Assembly: GCA_030613055.1 (NCBI GenBank)
Contig: JAUWMR010000045.1
Location: 1-35,666 of the forward strand
Origin: Desulfobacteraceae bacterium
GTDB taxonomy: Bacteria; Desulfobacterota; DSM-4660; Desulfatiglandales; Desulfatiglandaceae
Reading direction: 5' to 3'
Length of the DNA: 35,666 nucleotides
In this document: positions 15,772 through 24,224 of the stretch, in pieces
Layout: each line of letters begins with the position of its first letter
How positions within the stretch are numbered: position 1 is the stretch's first letter
The notes under the pieces: generated by a model
Told to the model about the DNA's origin: nothing
The model's database searches: none
What the model saw: the letters and a program-made list of their open reading frames with translations, nothing else
Program-made: the position numbers and the translations under genes

Positions 15772-15815
15772 TAATGGGGGACGTTCGTTCCGAACGTTCC
15801 TAACTCCGGACCCCA
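15772..15815. repeat. 44-base repeat at a gene breakpoint, copy 2
   Basis: It is nearly identical to 14252-14298 (TAATGGGGGACGTTCGTTCC, then GAACGTTCC and GACCCCA). It lies precisely where the HATPase fragment loses its upstream coding sequence, as copy 1 does for the methyltransferase. Confidence 0.87.
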
Positions 15816-16361
15816 CTATGTGATTGGGGACCTTGTTACCTTCTGACCTTATTGCAAATATCCCCATAGTTTTTTGTTATTGTCATTGAAGAACCCCGCA
15901 GCCCCGCTGGGGCGGGATCTCCGCTTTGCTCCGACATGCTGCGGAGAATGCGCTCGCTGTTGCGGTTCAATTTTTCAAGCGAAATGATTTGTTTGTCTTT
16001 TTCAACCAGCTCTCCACGACTTGTGCCAAGAACAGGCACAAAGGACATATAACGCATTGAACTCATACGTGGTTTCAAGCCACGCTTTCAGCGTGGTTTG
16101 TTTTTGGGGCCGTTATCGAAGCTTAAGGTATAATATTTCGCTTTAAAAATTTATTTCGGCCCTTACCGTTTAAAGGCTGTAATAAATAAAAAGGGTGCGA
16201 AACTTGAGTTAAATTCTATTGGCTCTTGAAAAAAGTCGGGCTAACTGGACTGACTGAACTGGCCACAATGTCAGGTCCGCGGCCTTGTAGTTGGCCTGGT
16301 AGGTTTCGGGTGAAAGGGTTCAAACCAACGCATGGTGAACATATACGAAGATCGGTCTCCT
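15816..16361. other. Spacer downstream of gspD with weak ORF and hairpin
   Basis: A minus-strand frame at 15836-16078 (reading RYMSFVPVLGTSRGELVEKD, then a helical stretch) is open but unrecognised and holds a CCCCGCTGGGGCGGG palindrome; I do not call it a gene. A hairpin is present at 16080-16106. Nothing else stands out before the stop of gspD. Confidence 0.5.
16080..16106 (+). terminator. Hairpin with T-run, terminator-like
   Basis: CCACGCT (16080-16086) pairs with AGCGTGG (16090-16096) around a TTC loop and is followed by TTTGTTTTT. It has terminator form on the plus strand, but no plus-strand gene precedes it, so it may instead be part of a repeat. Confidence 0.45.
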
Positions 16362-18638
16362 TTATTCCCCGAACATCTTCATGACAGTTCCGACCTTTCT
16401 TTTGAACTCCTCGGTTACGGCATCCACGTCGTCCAGACTGACGATAACATAGGGAGTTATCAAGATGATCAGTTCTGTCTTGGATACCGATTTTTTCTCC
16501 TTTCCAAAAAGATACCGGATGATCGGGATCTTGCTCAGCCATGGAGCGCCGGCAGATCCTTCAGACTTTGTTTCCTTGATGAGTCCTCCGATGACGATCG
16601 TCTGAGCATGCTTTACCGTAAGGGTCGTATTGACACTCCTTTTATAGAAGGATGGGTATTTCTTGTCCTCCACTCCGATACTGATATACTCACTCTGCTC
16701 ACTCACTTCCTGGTTGATGTCCATGGTTACCAGGCCGCGGTCGTTGATATGGGGTGTAACGGAGAGGAGTACGCCTGTATCCCGGTACTCGATGGTGGTC
16801 TCCAATACAGGTTCTGTGCCGGATTCGTAAACAATATATTGGGTGCTGGCTACCGGAATCTCGGTAGAAATATCTATTTTGGCCTCTTTATTATCAGAGG
16901 CAAGAACACTTGGCGAGGACAGGATGTTCACCTTGTCCTGACTGGCAAGAAATGCCAGAGCAGACGTCCACCTGTCTGTCATGCCTATGGTATATCTGAA
17001 GCCGGAACTGCCCAAAGCCGCATCCAGGAGGCTGGTGCCCAGACTGCCGGGGCCTTTCAGGTAGGTCCATGCTATGCCTAATTCGGTAGATTCGTCCAGG
17101 GAGATCTCGGCAATTGTGACCTCGATTAATACCTGCCGTGGCAAAACATCTATCTGTTTTAGTATGTTTTCAATGACCCGGTAATCTGAGGGAATAGCTG
17201 CAATAATGAGAGCATTCCTGATCTTGTCGGCAGTAATGTGAATCTCGCCCTTTAATGTGCCCGAGCCGGTGGTCTCTGTTTTTCCAATTGACACTGACTT
17301 TTTCTGTACTTCAGACACTTTCTCACTCTTTGCTTCCTTAGTCTTTCTGGAAAAGGGGTTCCGGGATGGCGCGGTTTCGGCTTCCTTTTCAGACTTATCC
17401 TTGGTCGTCTTTTTCTTATCTGACGGTTCCCAAGCGAAAACGCTGTTCAAAACATTGCCTAAGTCTTCAGCTTCCCCATTCTTGACAGAATAAACATAAA
17501 TTCTCGGGTCAACATCTTCGCTGGGCACGTCAAGCTGTCGGATGAATAACTCAACCTTTTCAAAAGCTTGAGGATTTGAGCTGATAACGAGCAGGGCGTT
17601 AAGCCGTTTGATGGCAATAACATTTACAATATCCTTGGCGATGTCTCCATAAGAACCAAGAATATTAGTGAACGCCTCTACTATCTCCTCGGCATCCAAA
17701 TATTCAAGGTGATAAAACCGGTGGTTAAACATTTCAAACACATTCACATCAAACGCCTCGACCAGCCTCAGGACCTTAAGGATATTCACCCCCTTATCAA
17801 CCACCAGTATGGTATTTGAAACTCCACCTGAAATAATGGTCCCACCTTCAGAGATAAAAGGGGTAAGCACCTTGGTCATCTCTTGGGCAGATATGAATTT
17901 TAAGGGAATGATCTGAATGATGACTCTTTCACCTGGCAGGACATCTTCTCCTTCGCTGCCGAACCTGGCGGTGATCGGCATTCGTGGAGCATCTTTGAGC
18001 CCGACTATCTTGTAAAGGCTCCCCTCTTTGATGGCCGTCAAACCGTTAATCTCCAGGATCTGAAAAAAAACAGGGAAAAGGTCCTCTCTTTTAAGCCCGC
18101 CGGCCGTATGAATCGTCACCTTTCCCCTGACATTCGGGTCAACAATGTAATTGATATTCAATAGCTCAGCTATGGTCCTGATCACTTCATAAAGGTCGGC
18201 ATCGTCAAAATTAAAGACGATCTGGCCCTTTCCTTTTATCGGCGCTTTCTTTCCCGGTTCTTGAGCAGCCTGGGGAGCGGGTCTGGTAAGTTCGGCCCGG
18301 GATACCGGCGGCTGTGCAGTTGGAACCCTGACTTCCGGGGCAGACGGAACCGGGGGCTCTGCAGGTGCTGGTGTGCTTGACTCCTCTTCCGGTTGTTTTA
18401 TTCTGTGCTTCACATAACCAAATGGCGTGGAAATGACTTCGACCGCACCCTTGTCATCCACAAAGACCTTTTCTCCAAGCTTCTCTGTTGTTTCAGCAAC
18501 TCTTACGCCATCGGATATTTCGATCTTGACAGTCTCATCGCAAACCTGCGGCCTATGCGCCGCACACCCTGCCCCCAGAATGACGGCAAGCAACCCCACC
18601 CCAAAAAACAACAACTTCCGGTCTATGCTCCATTTCAT
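16362..18638 (-). CDS. gspD: Type II secretion outer-membrane secretin GspD
   Basis: I take the ATG at 18638, preceded by GAGG at eight bases; the frame extends to a TTG at 18674 with no support. The 758-residue product is a lipoprotein (lipobox LGAGC, Cys25). A Pro/Ala-rich linker near 75-115 is followed by the N0 domain (GQIVFNFDDADLYEVIRTIA), N1-N3 repeats (including IIQIIPLKFISAQEMTKVL and NHRFYHLEYLDAEEIV), a Lys/Glu-rich insert in N3, and the secretin core ending in GLIKETKSEGSAGAPWLSKI and KTELIILITPYVI. It forms the outer-membrane pore of the type II system. It is the last gene of the operon, 76 bases after the gspC-like gene. Confidence 0.96.
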   Translation of the reverse strand: MKWSIDRKLLFFGVGLLAVILGAGCAAHRPQVCDETVKIEISDGVRVAETTEKLGEKVFVDDKGAVEVISTPFGYVKHRIKQPEEESSTPAPAEPPVPSAPEVRVPTAQPPVSRAELTRPAPQAAQEPGKKAPIKGKGQIVFNFDDADLYEVIRTIAELLNINYIVDPNVRGKVTIHTAGGLKREDLFPVFFQILEINGLTAIKEGSLYKIVGLKDAPRMPITARFGSEGEDVLPGERVIIQIIPLKFISAQEMTKVLTPFISEGGTIISGGVSNTILVVDKGVNILKVLRLVEAFDVNVFEMFNHRFYHLEYLDAEEIVEAFTNILGSYGDIAKDIVNVIAIKRLNALLVISSNPQAFEKVELFIRQLDVPSEDVDPRIYVYSVKNGEAEDLGNVLNSVFAWEPSDKKKTTKDKSEKEAETAPSRNPFSRKTKEAKSEKVSEVQKKSVSIGKTETTGSGTLKGEIHITADKIRNALIIAAIPSDYRVIENILKQIDVLPRQVLIEVTIAEISLDESTELGIAWTYLKGPGSLGTSLLDAALGSSGFRYTIGMTDRWTSALAFLASQDKVNILSSPSVLASDNKEAKIDISTEIPVASTQYIVYESGTEPVLETTIEYRDTGVLLSVTPHINDRGLVTMDINQEVSEQSEYISIGVEDKKYPSFYKRSVNTTLTVKHAQTIVIGGLIKETKSEGSAGAPWLSKIPIIRYLFGKEKKSVSKTELIILITPYVIVSLDDVDAVTEEFKRKVGTVMKMFGE

Positions 18639-18714
18639 CAAGTTTACCTCATCTCTCACGCTTGGTCTTCTCAAAACGGGCGTTTATGGCCTCTTGTATA
18701 TCTTTAGGTAGTTC

Positions 18715-19338
18715 TCACCTTTTTGAAACTTGGGGCCGCGCAGTTCTATTTTTCGGCGCTACCTTAACCGCTTTCGGTTTTGCCTTCTTTGTTGCCGGTA
18801 TATGCCTCTTCGGTTTATCCTTGTCATACAAAAAAATTTCATACTCCTTGGCCCCTTCTGTAAAAATGACTCTGTCCTCCTTGATGCCGGCCACCTGGAA
18901 ATCACCGATTGTGTCACCCACTTTCACCCATTCGCTGTCCCACTCGCCAGCATCTGTCTTGCTTCGCCTCCGGTCGATCCTATGCTTGAGGGTGCCGACA
19001 AGGGCTGCTTCATAACCATCCATCATAATCACCCCGGACACGATAATCCTCTTGCCGGCAACCATGAGCTGCTTGACATCAGGCCCTGATTCCGATTTCT
19101 CTGGCATTGACCCTGTTCTCCCCGGAGCGAAGAGGTTCTTTTCCACCACAACACTATAGGCCGACTCAGGAGGCGCCCTCTTTTTCACGATCCTTTTCTG
19201 CCGGGATGAAGGCTTTTCAATGAGCGGCGCTTCAGAAAAACTTTTTTCTCCCTCGGACCACACCCCATAAGCCTTCAACCCAAAAAAAACAGCAAAAACT
19301 GCCAAAACAAGATTGATCAACCATATTTTTGAAAACAT
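18715..19338 (-). CDS. gspC: GspC-like inner-membrane clamp protein of type II secretion
   Basis: The 207-residue protein has one N-terminal transmembrane segment (about 5-24), a basic linker, the EKNLF motif typical of the GspC/PulC homology region, and a beta-rich HR domain (VSGVIMMDGYEAALVG, WVKVGDTIGDFQVAGIKEDR). The C-terminus is Lys/Pro/Ala-rich and there is no PDZ domain, so this is a short GspC. The homology region should contact the secretin N0 domain, and gspD is the next gene. A dispersed repeat begins upstream at about 19348. Confidence 0.85.
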   Translation of the reverse strand: MFSKIWLINLVLAVFAVFFGLKAYGVWSEGEKSFSEAPLIEKPSSRQKRIVKKRAPPESAYSVVVEKNLFAPGRTGSMPEKSESGPDVKQLMVAGKRIIVSGVIMMDGYEAALVGTLKHRIDRRRSKTDAGEWDSEWVKVGDTIGDFQVAGIKEDRVIFTEGAKEYEIFLYDKDKPKRHIPATKKAKPKAVKVAPKNRTARPQVSKR

Positions 19339-19392
19339 ATAAAGACCTAAAGTGATCGGTGCAAGGTTCAGGGTTCAATGGTTAAATAGTCG

Positions 19393-19488
19393 AGTAGTTT
19401 AAGTCCCCTTACAACTCAACCACTCGACTAATTTCCCACTCGACTACTCGACTATTCGACCACTCGACCAATTATGAGCGAAGCGAAC
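19393..19488. repeat. GTCGAGT-type repeat array, left copy flanking gspM
   Basis: Imperfect repeats of ACTCGACT and CACTCGACC fill the gap between gspM and gspC and end with ATGAGCGAAGCGAAC (19474-19488), which touches the gspM stop codon. The reverse complement of the same array lies on the other side of gspM at 20053-20152. Confidence 0.85.
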
Positions 19489-20051
19489 TAACTTTCTGCC
19501 AATTTCATAACACCAGCCACTGTCAGATTGGATTGGATTTGTCTCAAACCTCTCGTGTGACGAACGTTAATTGTGATCTTTTTAATTGTCAAATATTTTG
19601 GCGAAGTCTCAATCCTGTAGAGCATTTCTTTTAACTGCCTGATGGTAGAGCTTATGGTAAATTGAACCGGGACACTCAGGTAGTCCTTTTCATCCATTTT
19701 CTCAGGTTTTAAGACCCGCACTGTCTTTATCTCCACCTCACTTCTGCTTGCGATCTCGTTCAAGGTGTTCTGGATATTTACTGCCGCAAGCGCTGGGGTC
19801 TCTCCGGTCAAAAGTCCGGATTCCACCTGCTTGAGGGTCCGGTTCAGGGAAATGATCTTTGCCTGTAAGTCATTTCCTTTCTGAACAATTTGCCGGTACT
19901 TTACAAGCTGCCTCTCCTTCAAGACAATTTCAGCGTCTGCTGCCTGAATCCCTTGAAAAAAGGGGAATAGCCGATAAATAACGCCGAAGAGGAGTAATAT
20001 CGCTGCGGCAATGAAGATATATTTTCTTTGTTTATCAATTTTAAACTTCAT
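19488..20051 (-). CDS. gspM: Type II secretion GspM-like protein (PilO fold)
   Basis: This 187-residue protein has a short cytoplasmic start, one transmembrane helix at about 12-30, a coiled coil at about 38-75, and a periplasmic ferredoxin-like part (QFTISSTIRQLKEMLYRIE, LTIKKITINVR). It belongs to the GspM/PilO group, the partner of GspL in the inner-membrane platform. The ATG lacks a good ribosome binding site because a repeat abuts it; the same repeat in inverted orientation touches the stop codon. The position after gspL is normal for the operon. Confidence 0.85.
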   Translation of the reverse strand: MKFKIDKQRKYIFIAAAILLLFGVIYRLFPFFQGIQAADAEIVLKERQLVKYRQIVQKGNDLQAKIISLNRTLKQVESGLLTGETPALAAVNIQNTLNEIASRSEVEIKTVRVLKPEKMDEKDYLSVPVQFTISSTIRQLKEMLYRIETSPKYLTIKKITINVRHTRGLRQIQSNLTVAGVMKLAES

Positions 20052-20052
20052 G

Positions 20053-20152
20053 GTTCGCTTCGCTCATCCGCCTGAGGCGGAGTCGAGTGGTCAAGTGGGA
20101 AATTGGTCGAGTGGTTAACTACTCGACTACTCGACCATTTCCCTACTCGACC
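20053..20152. repeat. GTCGAGT-type repeat array, right copy flanking gspM
   Basis: GTTCGCTTCGCTCAT (20053-20067) is the exact inverse of 19474-19488. It is followed by a CCGCCTGAGGCGG palindrome and TCGAGTGG / ACTCGACC repeats that mirror 19393-19473, including GTGGGAAATT. The array fills the whole gap between gspL and gspM. Confidence 0.85.
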
Positions 20153-21529
20153 TTAGTTTATCTTAAGCCCTATTCGAAACCTTTCCTTTCCATCTTTGCT
20201 TTTTGTGATGGAAGATAGGAAAGCCACATCCTTGAATAGAGGGGAAGTCTCGAGAAGAGGAATCAATTCTGAGGCAGAGTCCGCATGTCCTTCTATTTGC
20301 ACCCCTTTATCTGAAAAGTCAAACTTGCGAACCCACGCGCCTTCGGGAATTCTCCGGCTAAGGTCTTTTAAAATGTTCAGGGCAGGCAAGCAGCCTCCGC
20401 GATGCGCATTCAGGTAATCGATCCGATCTTCTAATTTTTTACACTTTGTCTGAATTCGTTCAATACTTGCAATCTCACCGTCCAGGCGTTTAATTTCTGC
20501 GTTCAATTGGTTCAAATCAAGTTTTTGGCGCACAATATTGCCTCCACCCCAGGCAATGACTGACAAAATGATCAGGCCCGTCAGCACAAACATCGTATAA
20601 TAACCAGCCTTATTGGGTTTTTTTCGAAGCTGCACAGGCAGGAGATTGATCTCCATCGGCGCTTTTTGGACTCCCTTTAAGGCAAGACCGTAGGCCGGTA
20701 TCAGAGCGCATGATGGAACCGTTGTTTCGGAAAGTTCTACAGGCCGAACATCAAGGTCTCCCTCCTCCCTGAGACGGTTAAGCAGTTCAACACCTGCGTC
20801 AGGGCCGCAGAATGCCGCCTCCACCCGGCCATGCTGTCCCAGGGCTTCCCTGAGTGGTTTCAACTCCTGCAAAATAAGGCTATGGAGATTACCCTCGGTT
20901 TCCGCCATCTTCACAGATTTTGAATAATTTAGAAGCCTTTCTTTGACAAGGTTTACTTCCAGATTGTCATCCCTTAAATAAACAAGGGCATACGTATCTC
21001 CATCAGGCATGTCCGGCTTGCAGGAGAAATAGTTGGTCATGGCCGTGGAAGTAATCTCAATACCGGAGATCCCGGCGCCTAAGCGGTCTCTAAGGTCGAG
21101 ATAAGGGTCTATGGCGCTCTTTTTTATGACAATCAAAAGGACCTTCAGCCGGTTACTCACTTTGTCCTCAGAAAGCACCTGATAGTCAAAATAAATATCT
21201 TCAACCGAAATGGGGACATATTTCTCCATTTCATACGTGAGAGCCCCCCGGAGGTTCTCCTTAACAGTTAGAGGCAATTCAATATACCTCAAAATCGCAG
21301 TATCCCGCGGTATCCCCAGGAAAATGTCTGCCGAGGTAATCCGGTTCTTTCCCATAAAGTCCCTGACAAGCCTGGTGATGATCCCTAACTTTTCCTCTAC
21401 AGGCCCCTCCTTTTCAAGGGGATAAATGGCGTGGGCCGCCAGTCTGACCCCTTTGAAGGACCCCTTCAGGTACGCCATGGAAACAGAATTGTCCTGTATG
21501 TCAATGCCGAGACCTGCCTGAAAAAGCAA
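20153..21529 (-). CDS. gspL: Type II secretion GspL (PilM-PilN-like fusion)
   Basis: I choose the TTG at 21529, six bases after AGGAGG; an ATG at 21562 would place that Shine-Dalgarno inside the gene. The 458-residue product starts with an actin-fold cytoplasmic half resembling PilM (LGIDIQDNSVSMAYLKG, FLGIPRDTAILRYIELPL, ALTYEMEKYVP). A transmembrane helix near 315-335 and a PilN-like coiled coil and periplasmic domain follow (INLLPVQLRKKPNKAGYY, IPEGAWVRKFDFSDKGVQIE). This is the GspL layout. GspL links the ATPase GspE to GspM. The Shine-Dalgarno overlaps the stop of gspK, so the two are translationally coupled. Confidence 0.9.
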   Translation of the reverse strand: MLFQAGLGIDIQDNSVSMAYLKGSFKGVRLAAHAIYPLEKEGPVEEKLGIITRLVRDFMGKNRITSADIFLGIPRDTAILRYIELPLTVKENLRGALTYEMEKYVPISVEDIYFDYQVLSEDKVSNRLKVLLIVIKKSAIDPYLDLRDRLGAGISGIEITSTAMTNYFSCKPDMPDGDTYALVYLRDDNLEVNLVKERLLNYSKSVKMAETEGNLHSLILQELKPLREALGQHGRVEAAFCGPDAGVELLNRLREEGDLDVRPVELSETTVPSCALIPAYGLALKGVQKAPMEINLLPVQLRKKPNKAGYYTMFVLTGLIILSVIAWGGGNIVRQKLDLNQLNAEIKRLDGEIASIERIQTKCKKLEDRIDYLNAHRGGCLPALNILKDLSRRIPEGAWVRKFDFSDKGVQIEGHADSASELIPLLETSPLFKDVAFLSSITKSKDGKERFRIGLKIN

Positions 21530-21539
21530 ATTAAACCTC

Positions 21540-22526
21540 CTAAGATTGATATTCAAGGCCATCCACCCACTGAATCATACGATATCCCTTCTTGAGCCTT
21601 GTATTAATCTCAACCATGGCCTGAACGCCCTGGTGCGTTTGGCCTCCTTCCACAGTTCCTTCTGATTTGATGGTAAAGTAGGGGCTTGTTTGCAAAGTAA
21701 TGTATGGAGCAATGGCCCTGTACACATCAGGCCCGACAATGGGAGGCAACTCAGTCAATGATTTGAAATCATCCTCTTTTCTGTATTCAATAATATCCTG
21801 GACCAGGTCATCTGTCATCTGGGGAAGAGACCGTAACATCGGCGATGAAGCAGCATTGATGTTTATCTTGTTAAAACCAGCGCGCCTATATCTTGAGCCT
21901 TCACCCTGATATACGGTTACCATATCCCTGAGCCCGCCGTAAAATATCTCGGCGGTCACACCCCTTACCAGCAGGAGTTCTTCAACACAATCAAAATCAT
22001 CATCTTTACATTCGTAGGGCTCAGGCAGAGAACGATAATAGTCATCCTCAGCGCCATTTACTCGGTGAAGACTATTTTTGTCGCGCCAATCCAGGATGGA
22101 ATCCGCGATCACATCTTTATCACTATCTTCAAGATCAAAACCGTTTACTATCATCCTCAATAAACGACTATCCGCTCTGTTTATGTTTACCTTTCCGCTT
22201 TCATTCCCAATTTTTACTTCAAATTGACCATCTCCAAAATAGATCGCCGGGATATCCGTATTGACTCTCCATCTGATCTCCTCTTCTTCCTCTTCGCTGT
22301 CAGGATATCTCGCCTTTTGAGACATAGCCTCATTCCTGATTAATTCCGCGATAGCCCTGTTTACCCCGGCCATTGCAATGTAATAGGACTGGGTCTCCTC
22401 CTTAAAATTGCGTGTGATGTTCACCTCTGTCCTCATTGCATAACAAAACTCGCCAACAATAACTGACAGCAGCGTCAGAACCCACAGCACCAGAAATAGC
22501 ACAATACCGTTTTCACTTTTTAGCAT
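21540..22526 (-). CDS. gspK: Type II secretion minor pseudopilin GspK
   Basis: The 328-residue protein has a prepilin leader followed by NGIVLFLVLWVLTLLSVIVG, without the usual Glu at position 5, as is characteristic of GspK. The large globular domain contains VNINRADSRLL, ADSILDWRDKNSLHRVNGAE and FDCVEELLLVRGV, and INAASSPML later, which are standard GspK helix-hairpin-helix-like stretches. GspK caps the pseudopilus tip with GspI and GspJ. It is immediately upstream of gspL. Confidence 0.94.
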   Translation of the reverse strand: MLKSENGIVLFLVLWVLTLLSVIVGEFCYAMRTEVNITRNFKEETQSYYIAMAGVNRAIAELIRNEAMSQKARYPDSEEEEEEIRWRVNTDIPAIYFGDGQFEVKIGNESGKVNINRADSRLLRMIVNGFDLEDSDKDVIADSILDWRDKNSLHRVNGAEDDYYRSLPEPYECKDDDFDCVEELLLVRGVTAEIFYGGLRDMVTVYQGEGSRYRRAGFNKININAASSPMLRSLPQMTDDLVQDIIEYRKEDDFKSLTELPPIVGPDVYRAIAPYITLQTSPYFTIKSEGTVEGGQTHQGVQAMVEINTRLKKGYRMIQWVDGLEYQS

Positions 22527-22621
22527 TTTTCAAAGGTCCCTGTGTATCTATTCAGAGGGTATTATATTACCGCCCATTCGCTCCGCTCATTAGAGGCACA
22601 AAGCACGCAGAGGGTTTCATC

Positions 22622-22693
22622 TTATTAATTTTCGCTGAGACCCGCCTGCCTTGCCTGAGCTCGCGATGGCGGGCAGGGGGCGAAAATTAATAA
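22622..22693. repeat. A/T palindrome split by a nested GC-rich repeat
   Basis: TTATTAATTTTCGC (22622-22635) and GCGAAAATTAATAA (22680-22693) are perfect inverse copies. Between them lies a GC-rich repeat (GACCCGCCTGCC to GATGGCGGGCAGG, 22639-22677) of the family that interrupts the methyltransferase, as if it had entered the centre of the palindrome. Confidence 0.85.
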
Positions 22694-22811
22694 ACCCAAG
22701 CCCTTCGGGCAGATCACGCTAACTTTGATAAACTAAGATATTCAGATAATTTTGGCGGCCTCATATTATAGCTTTCTATAATACCATCAAATTAAGCGAA
22801 GCTTCTGAAGC

Positions 22812-22882
22812 TTTCTGTTTACCGTCGTCCTTGCCCCGTTAAATACGAAGTCCATTTAACTGGGGTCAACGGTAAACAGAAA
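22812..22882. repeat. 71-base inverted repeat in gspJ-gspK gap
   Basis: TTTCTGTTTACCGT (22812-22825) is the perfect inverse of ACGGTAAACAGAAA (22869-22882). Inside, CCCCGTTAAAT and ATTTAACTGGGG pair with one mismatch. On RNA this would be a long hairpin; whether it affects the operon is unknown. Confidence 0.8.
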
Positions 22883-22969
22883 AATAAAATTCTCTTTGCG
22901 TTCTTTGCGGCTTTGCGGTGAATAAATTCTTTGAGTTAGCAGTGTACCCCCTGAATAATTACGTCCCTG

Positions 22970-23608
22970 TTAGTCAGCCTCCGGCTTAATACGGGCAATC
23001 ACATAGATGGGAGCCTTTTCGACATCCTCCATGAGGATGACCCTGATTGCCCGGGGAAATCCCTCGTCTATGGCCTGGTCCCAGGTTTCTTGCCATTGCG
23101 AAGTTTCTTCATCAGTCCCGCCTTTCAAGTACTCAAAAGCGATACTTTGTACCCCGGGGAACAGCTCAAAGAAATCATCTTCGTGTAGATGGCTCATATC
23201 TGTCTCTTTGTTTAACAAAACAATATTCTTCTCCCAGAATGTGAGTCGCTCCCTCTCACCACCATCTTCCGGTTTAACCAGATATTTGACATAAACCATG
23301 CCAAACTTATTGCCTGGCGCCATGGGGATATGTGACACGAACTCTATTGACTTATTATCCCCTTTTAATAACAGAGGTTGTTGACTTGCATCCTTTACCT
23401 CGCGTAAACAGATTGATGCCAGTTGATGCTTGATAAGGTCCAGGACAATGCGTTGTCTCTGGCGACTTTCCACATCCTTTTCACCCTTTTCCCATGCCCT
23501 GACTCCGATCCTGAAAGCGCCAAATATAATAACCACAATTACCCCTAAAATGGTTAAAGATATCAGGAGTTCTAAAAGAGTGAAACCTTTGTTTGTGTCG
23601 CGTAACAT
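22970..23608 (-). CDS. gspJ: Type II secretion minor pseudopilin GspJ
   Basis: The 212-residue prepilin has a short leader and the cleavage motif KGFTLLELLISLTILGVIVV with Glu at position 5. The globular part (RIGVRAWEKGEKDVESRQRQ, WDQAIDEGFPRAIRVILM) matches GspJ, with the conserved basic helix after the pilin stem and the late P-R-A-I-R-V strand. It assembles with GspI and GspK at the pseudopilus tip. It follows gspI after a 142-base gap holding a dispersed repeat. Confidence 0.93.
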   Translation of the reverse strand: MLRDTNKGFTLLELLISLTILGVIVVIIFGAFRIGVRAWEKGEKDVESRQRQRIVLDLIKHQLASICLREVKDASQQPLLLKGDNKSIEFVSHIPMAPGNKFGMVYVKYLVKPEDGGERERLTFWEKNIVLLNKETDMSHLHEDDFFELFPGVQSIAFEYLKGGTDEETSQWQETWDQAIDEGFPRAIRVILMEDVEKAPIYVIARIKPEAD

Positions 23609-23660
23609 TTGATTTGTGGATTGAAAATTGTCGATTGAATATTGAATATTGAAAGTGGAA

Positions 23661-23721
23661 TCGCTGAGTTTATGCTGAGGAACCGAAGTGCTCTGCCTTT
23701 TTTAAAAATTGGCAGAATTCC
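23661..23721 (+). repeat. 61-base dispersed repeat, copy in gspI-gspJ gap
   Basis: The sequence from TCGCTGAGTTTATGCTGAGG to GGCAGAATTCC matches the reverse complement of 28269-28328 closely, including ACCGAAGTGCTC. It is flanked by TTGAATATTGAA / TTCAATATTCAA words in inverse orientation. Confidence 0.85.
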
Positions 23722-23750
23722 TTCAATAGTCAATCTTCAATCTTCAATAT

Positions 23751-24224
23751 TCAATATTCAATCTTCAATTTCTCCTTCTCGCCTATTTTCAGTGTGCTTA
23801 TTTCAAAATGCTTTTCCTGACTCCCTTCATGCCAGCTAACATCCACTTTTATACTGAAAATACTGAAGGTGTCAACCGGCAATTCCGCCTCTTCCTCCTG
23901 GGCCGGCTCAAGACGAAGGGTCTGCGCTTTCCACTCGAAACCATCGCCAAATTCGCCTTCCATTGCCATGTCTGTAAAATTATCATCAAGAAGAATCTCC
24001 TCCATTTTTTCTCTTGCATGAAATATGGCGCGGGTATAGTTATCCGATAATCTGCTCGATTTTAAGCCACCGGAGAAAAGCTGCATGATTACAACCAGAG
24101 AAATGGACAGTATAGCCATGGCGACAAGGGTTTCGATGAGGGTGAACCCGTCGCAACACCGAAGACTTCCCCTGGAGACCTTTGCAAAACGCCCTCTTTT
24201 GTCCAATTTCGGCGTCAGGCTCAA
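23751..24224 (-). CDS. gspI: Type II secretion minor pseudopilin GspI, start lies in a mobile repeat
   Basis: The prepilin motif DGFTLIETLVAMAILSISLV, with Glu at position 5, and the globular part (AREKMEEILL, FGDGFEWKAQ, VDVSWHEGSQEKHFEISTL) identify GspI. No ATG, GTG or TTG lies between the end of the MITE-like element and the prepilin motif. The only supported start is the TTG at 24224 inside the element, with GAGG eight bases upstream, which gives a long leader beginning SLTPKLDKRGRFAKVSRGS. The first 17 codons are therefore element-derived. A leader of about 26 residues before the Gly is longer than usual for GspI, but peptidase recognition depends mainly on the motif itself. Confidence 0.88.
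   Translation of the reverse strand: MSLTPKLDKRGRFAKVSRGSLRCCDGFTLIETLVAMAILSISLVVIMQLFSGGLKSSRLSDNYTRAIFHAREKMEEILLDDNFTDMAMEGEFGDGFEWKAQTLRLEPAQEEEAELPVDTFSIFSIKVDVSWHEGSQEKHFEISTLKIGEKEKLKIEY

Larger units (their letters stand above)
22527..22969. other. 443-base gap in the gsp operon filled with repeats
   Basis: There is no gene between gspJ and gspK, although they should be co-transcribed. The gap contains a nested palindrome at 22622-22693, a 71-base inverted repeat at 22812-22882, a CGCTCCGCTCATT word like those beside gspM, and the low-complexity GAGGCACAAAGCACGCAGAG and CTTTGCGTTCTTTGCGG words in inverse orientation. Confidence 0.75.

Noticed and set aside
15836-16078. Minus-strand frame reading RYMSFVPVLGTSRGELVEKD
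   Set aside because: Unrecognised, includes a GC palindrome, no supported start; kept only as a remark in the spacer entry.
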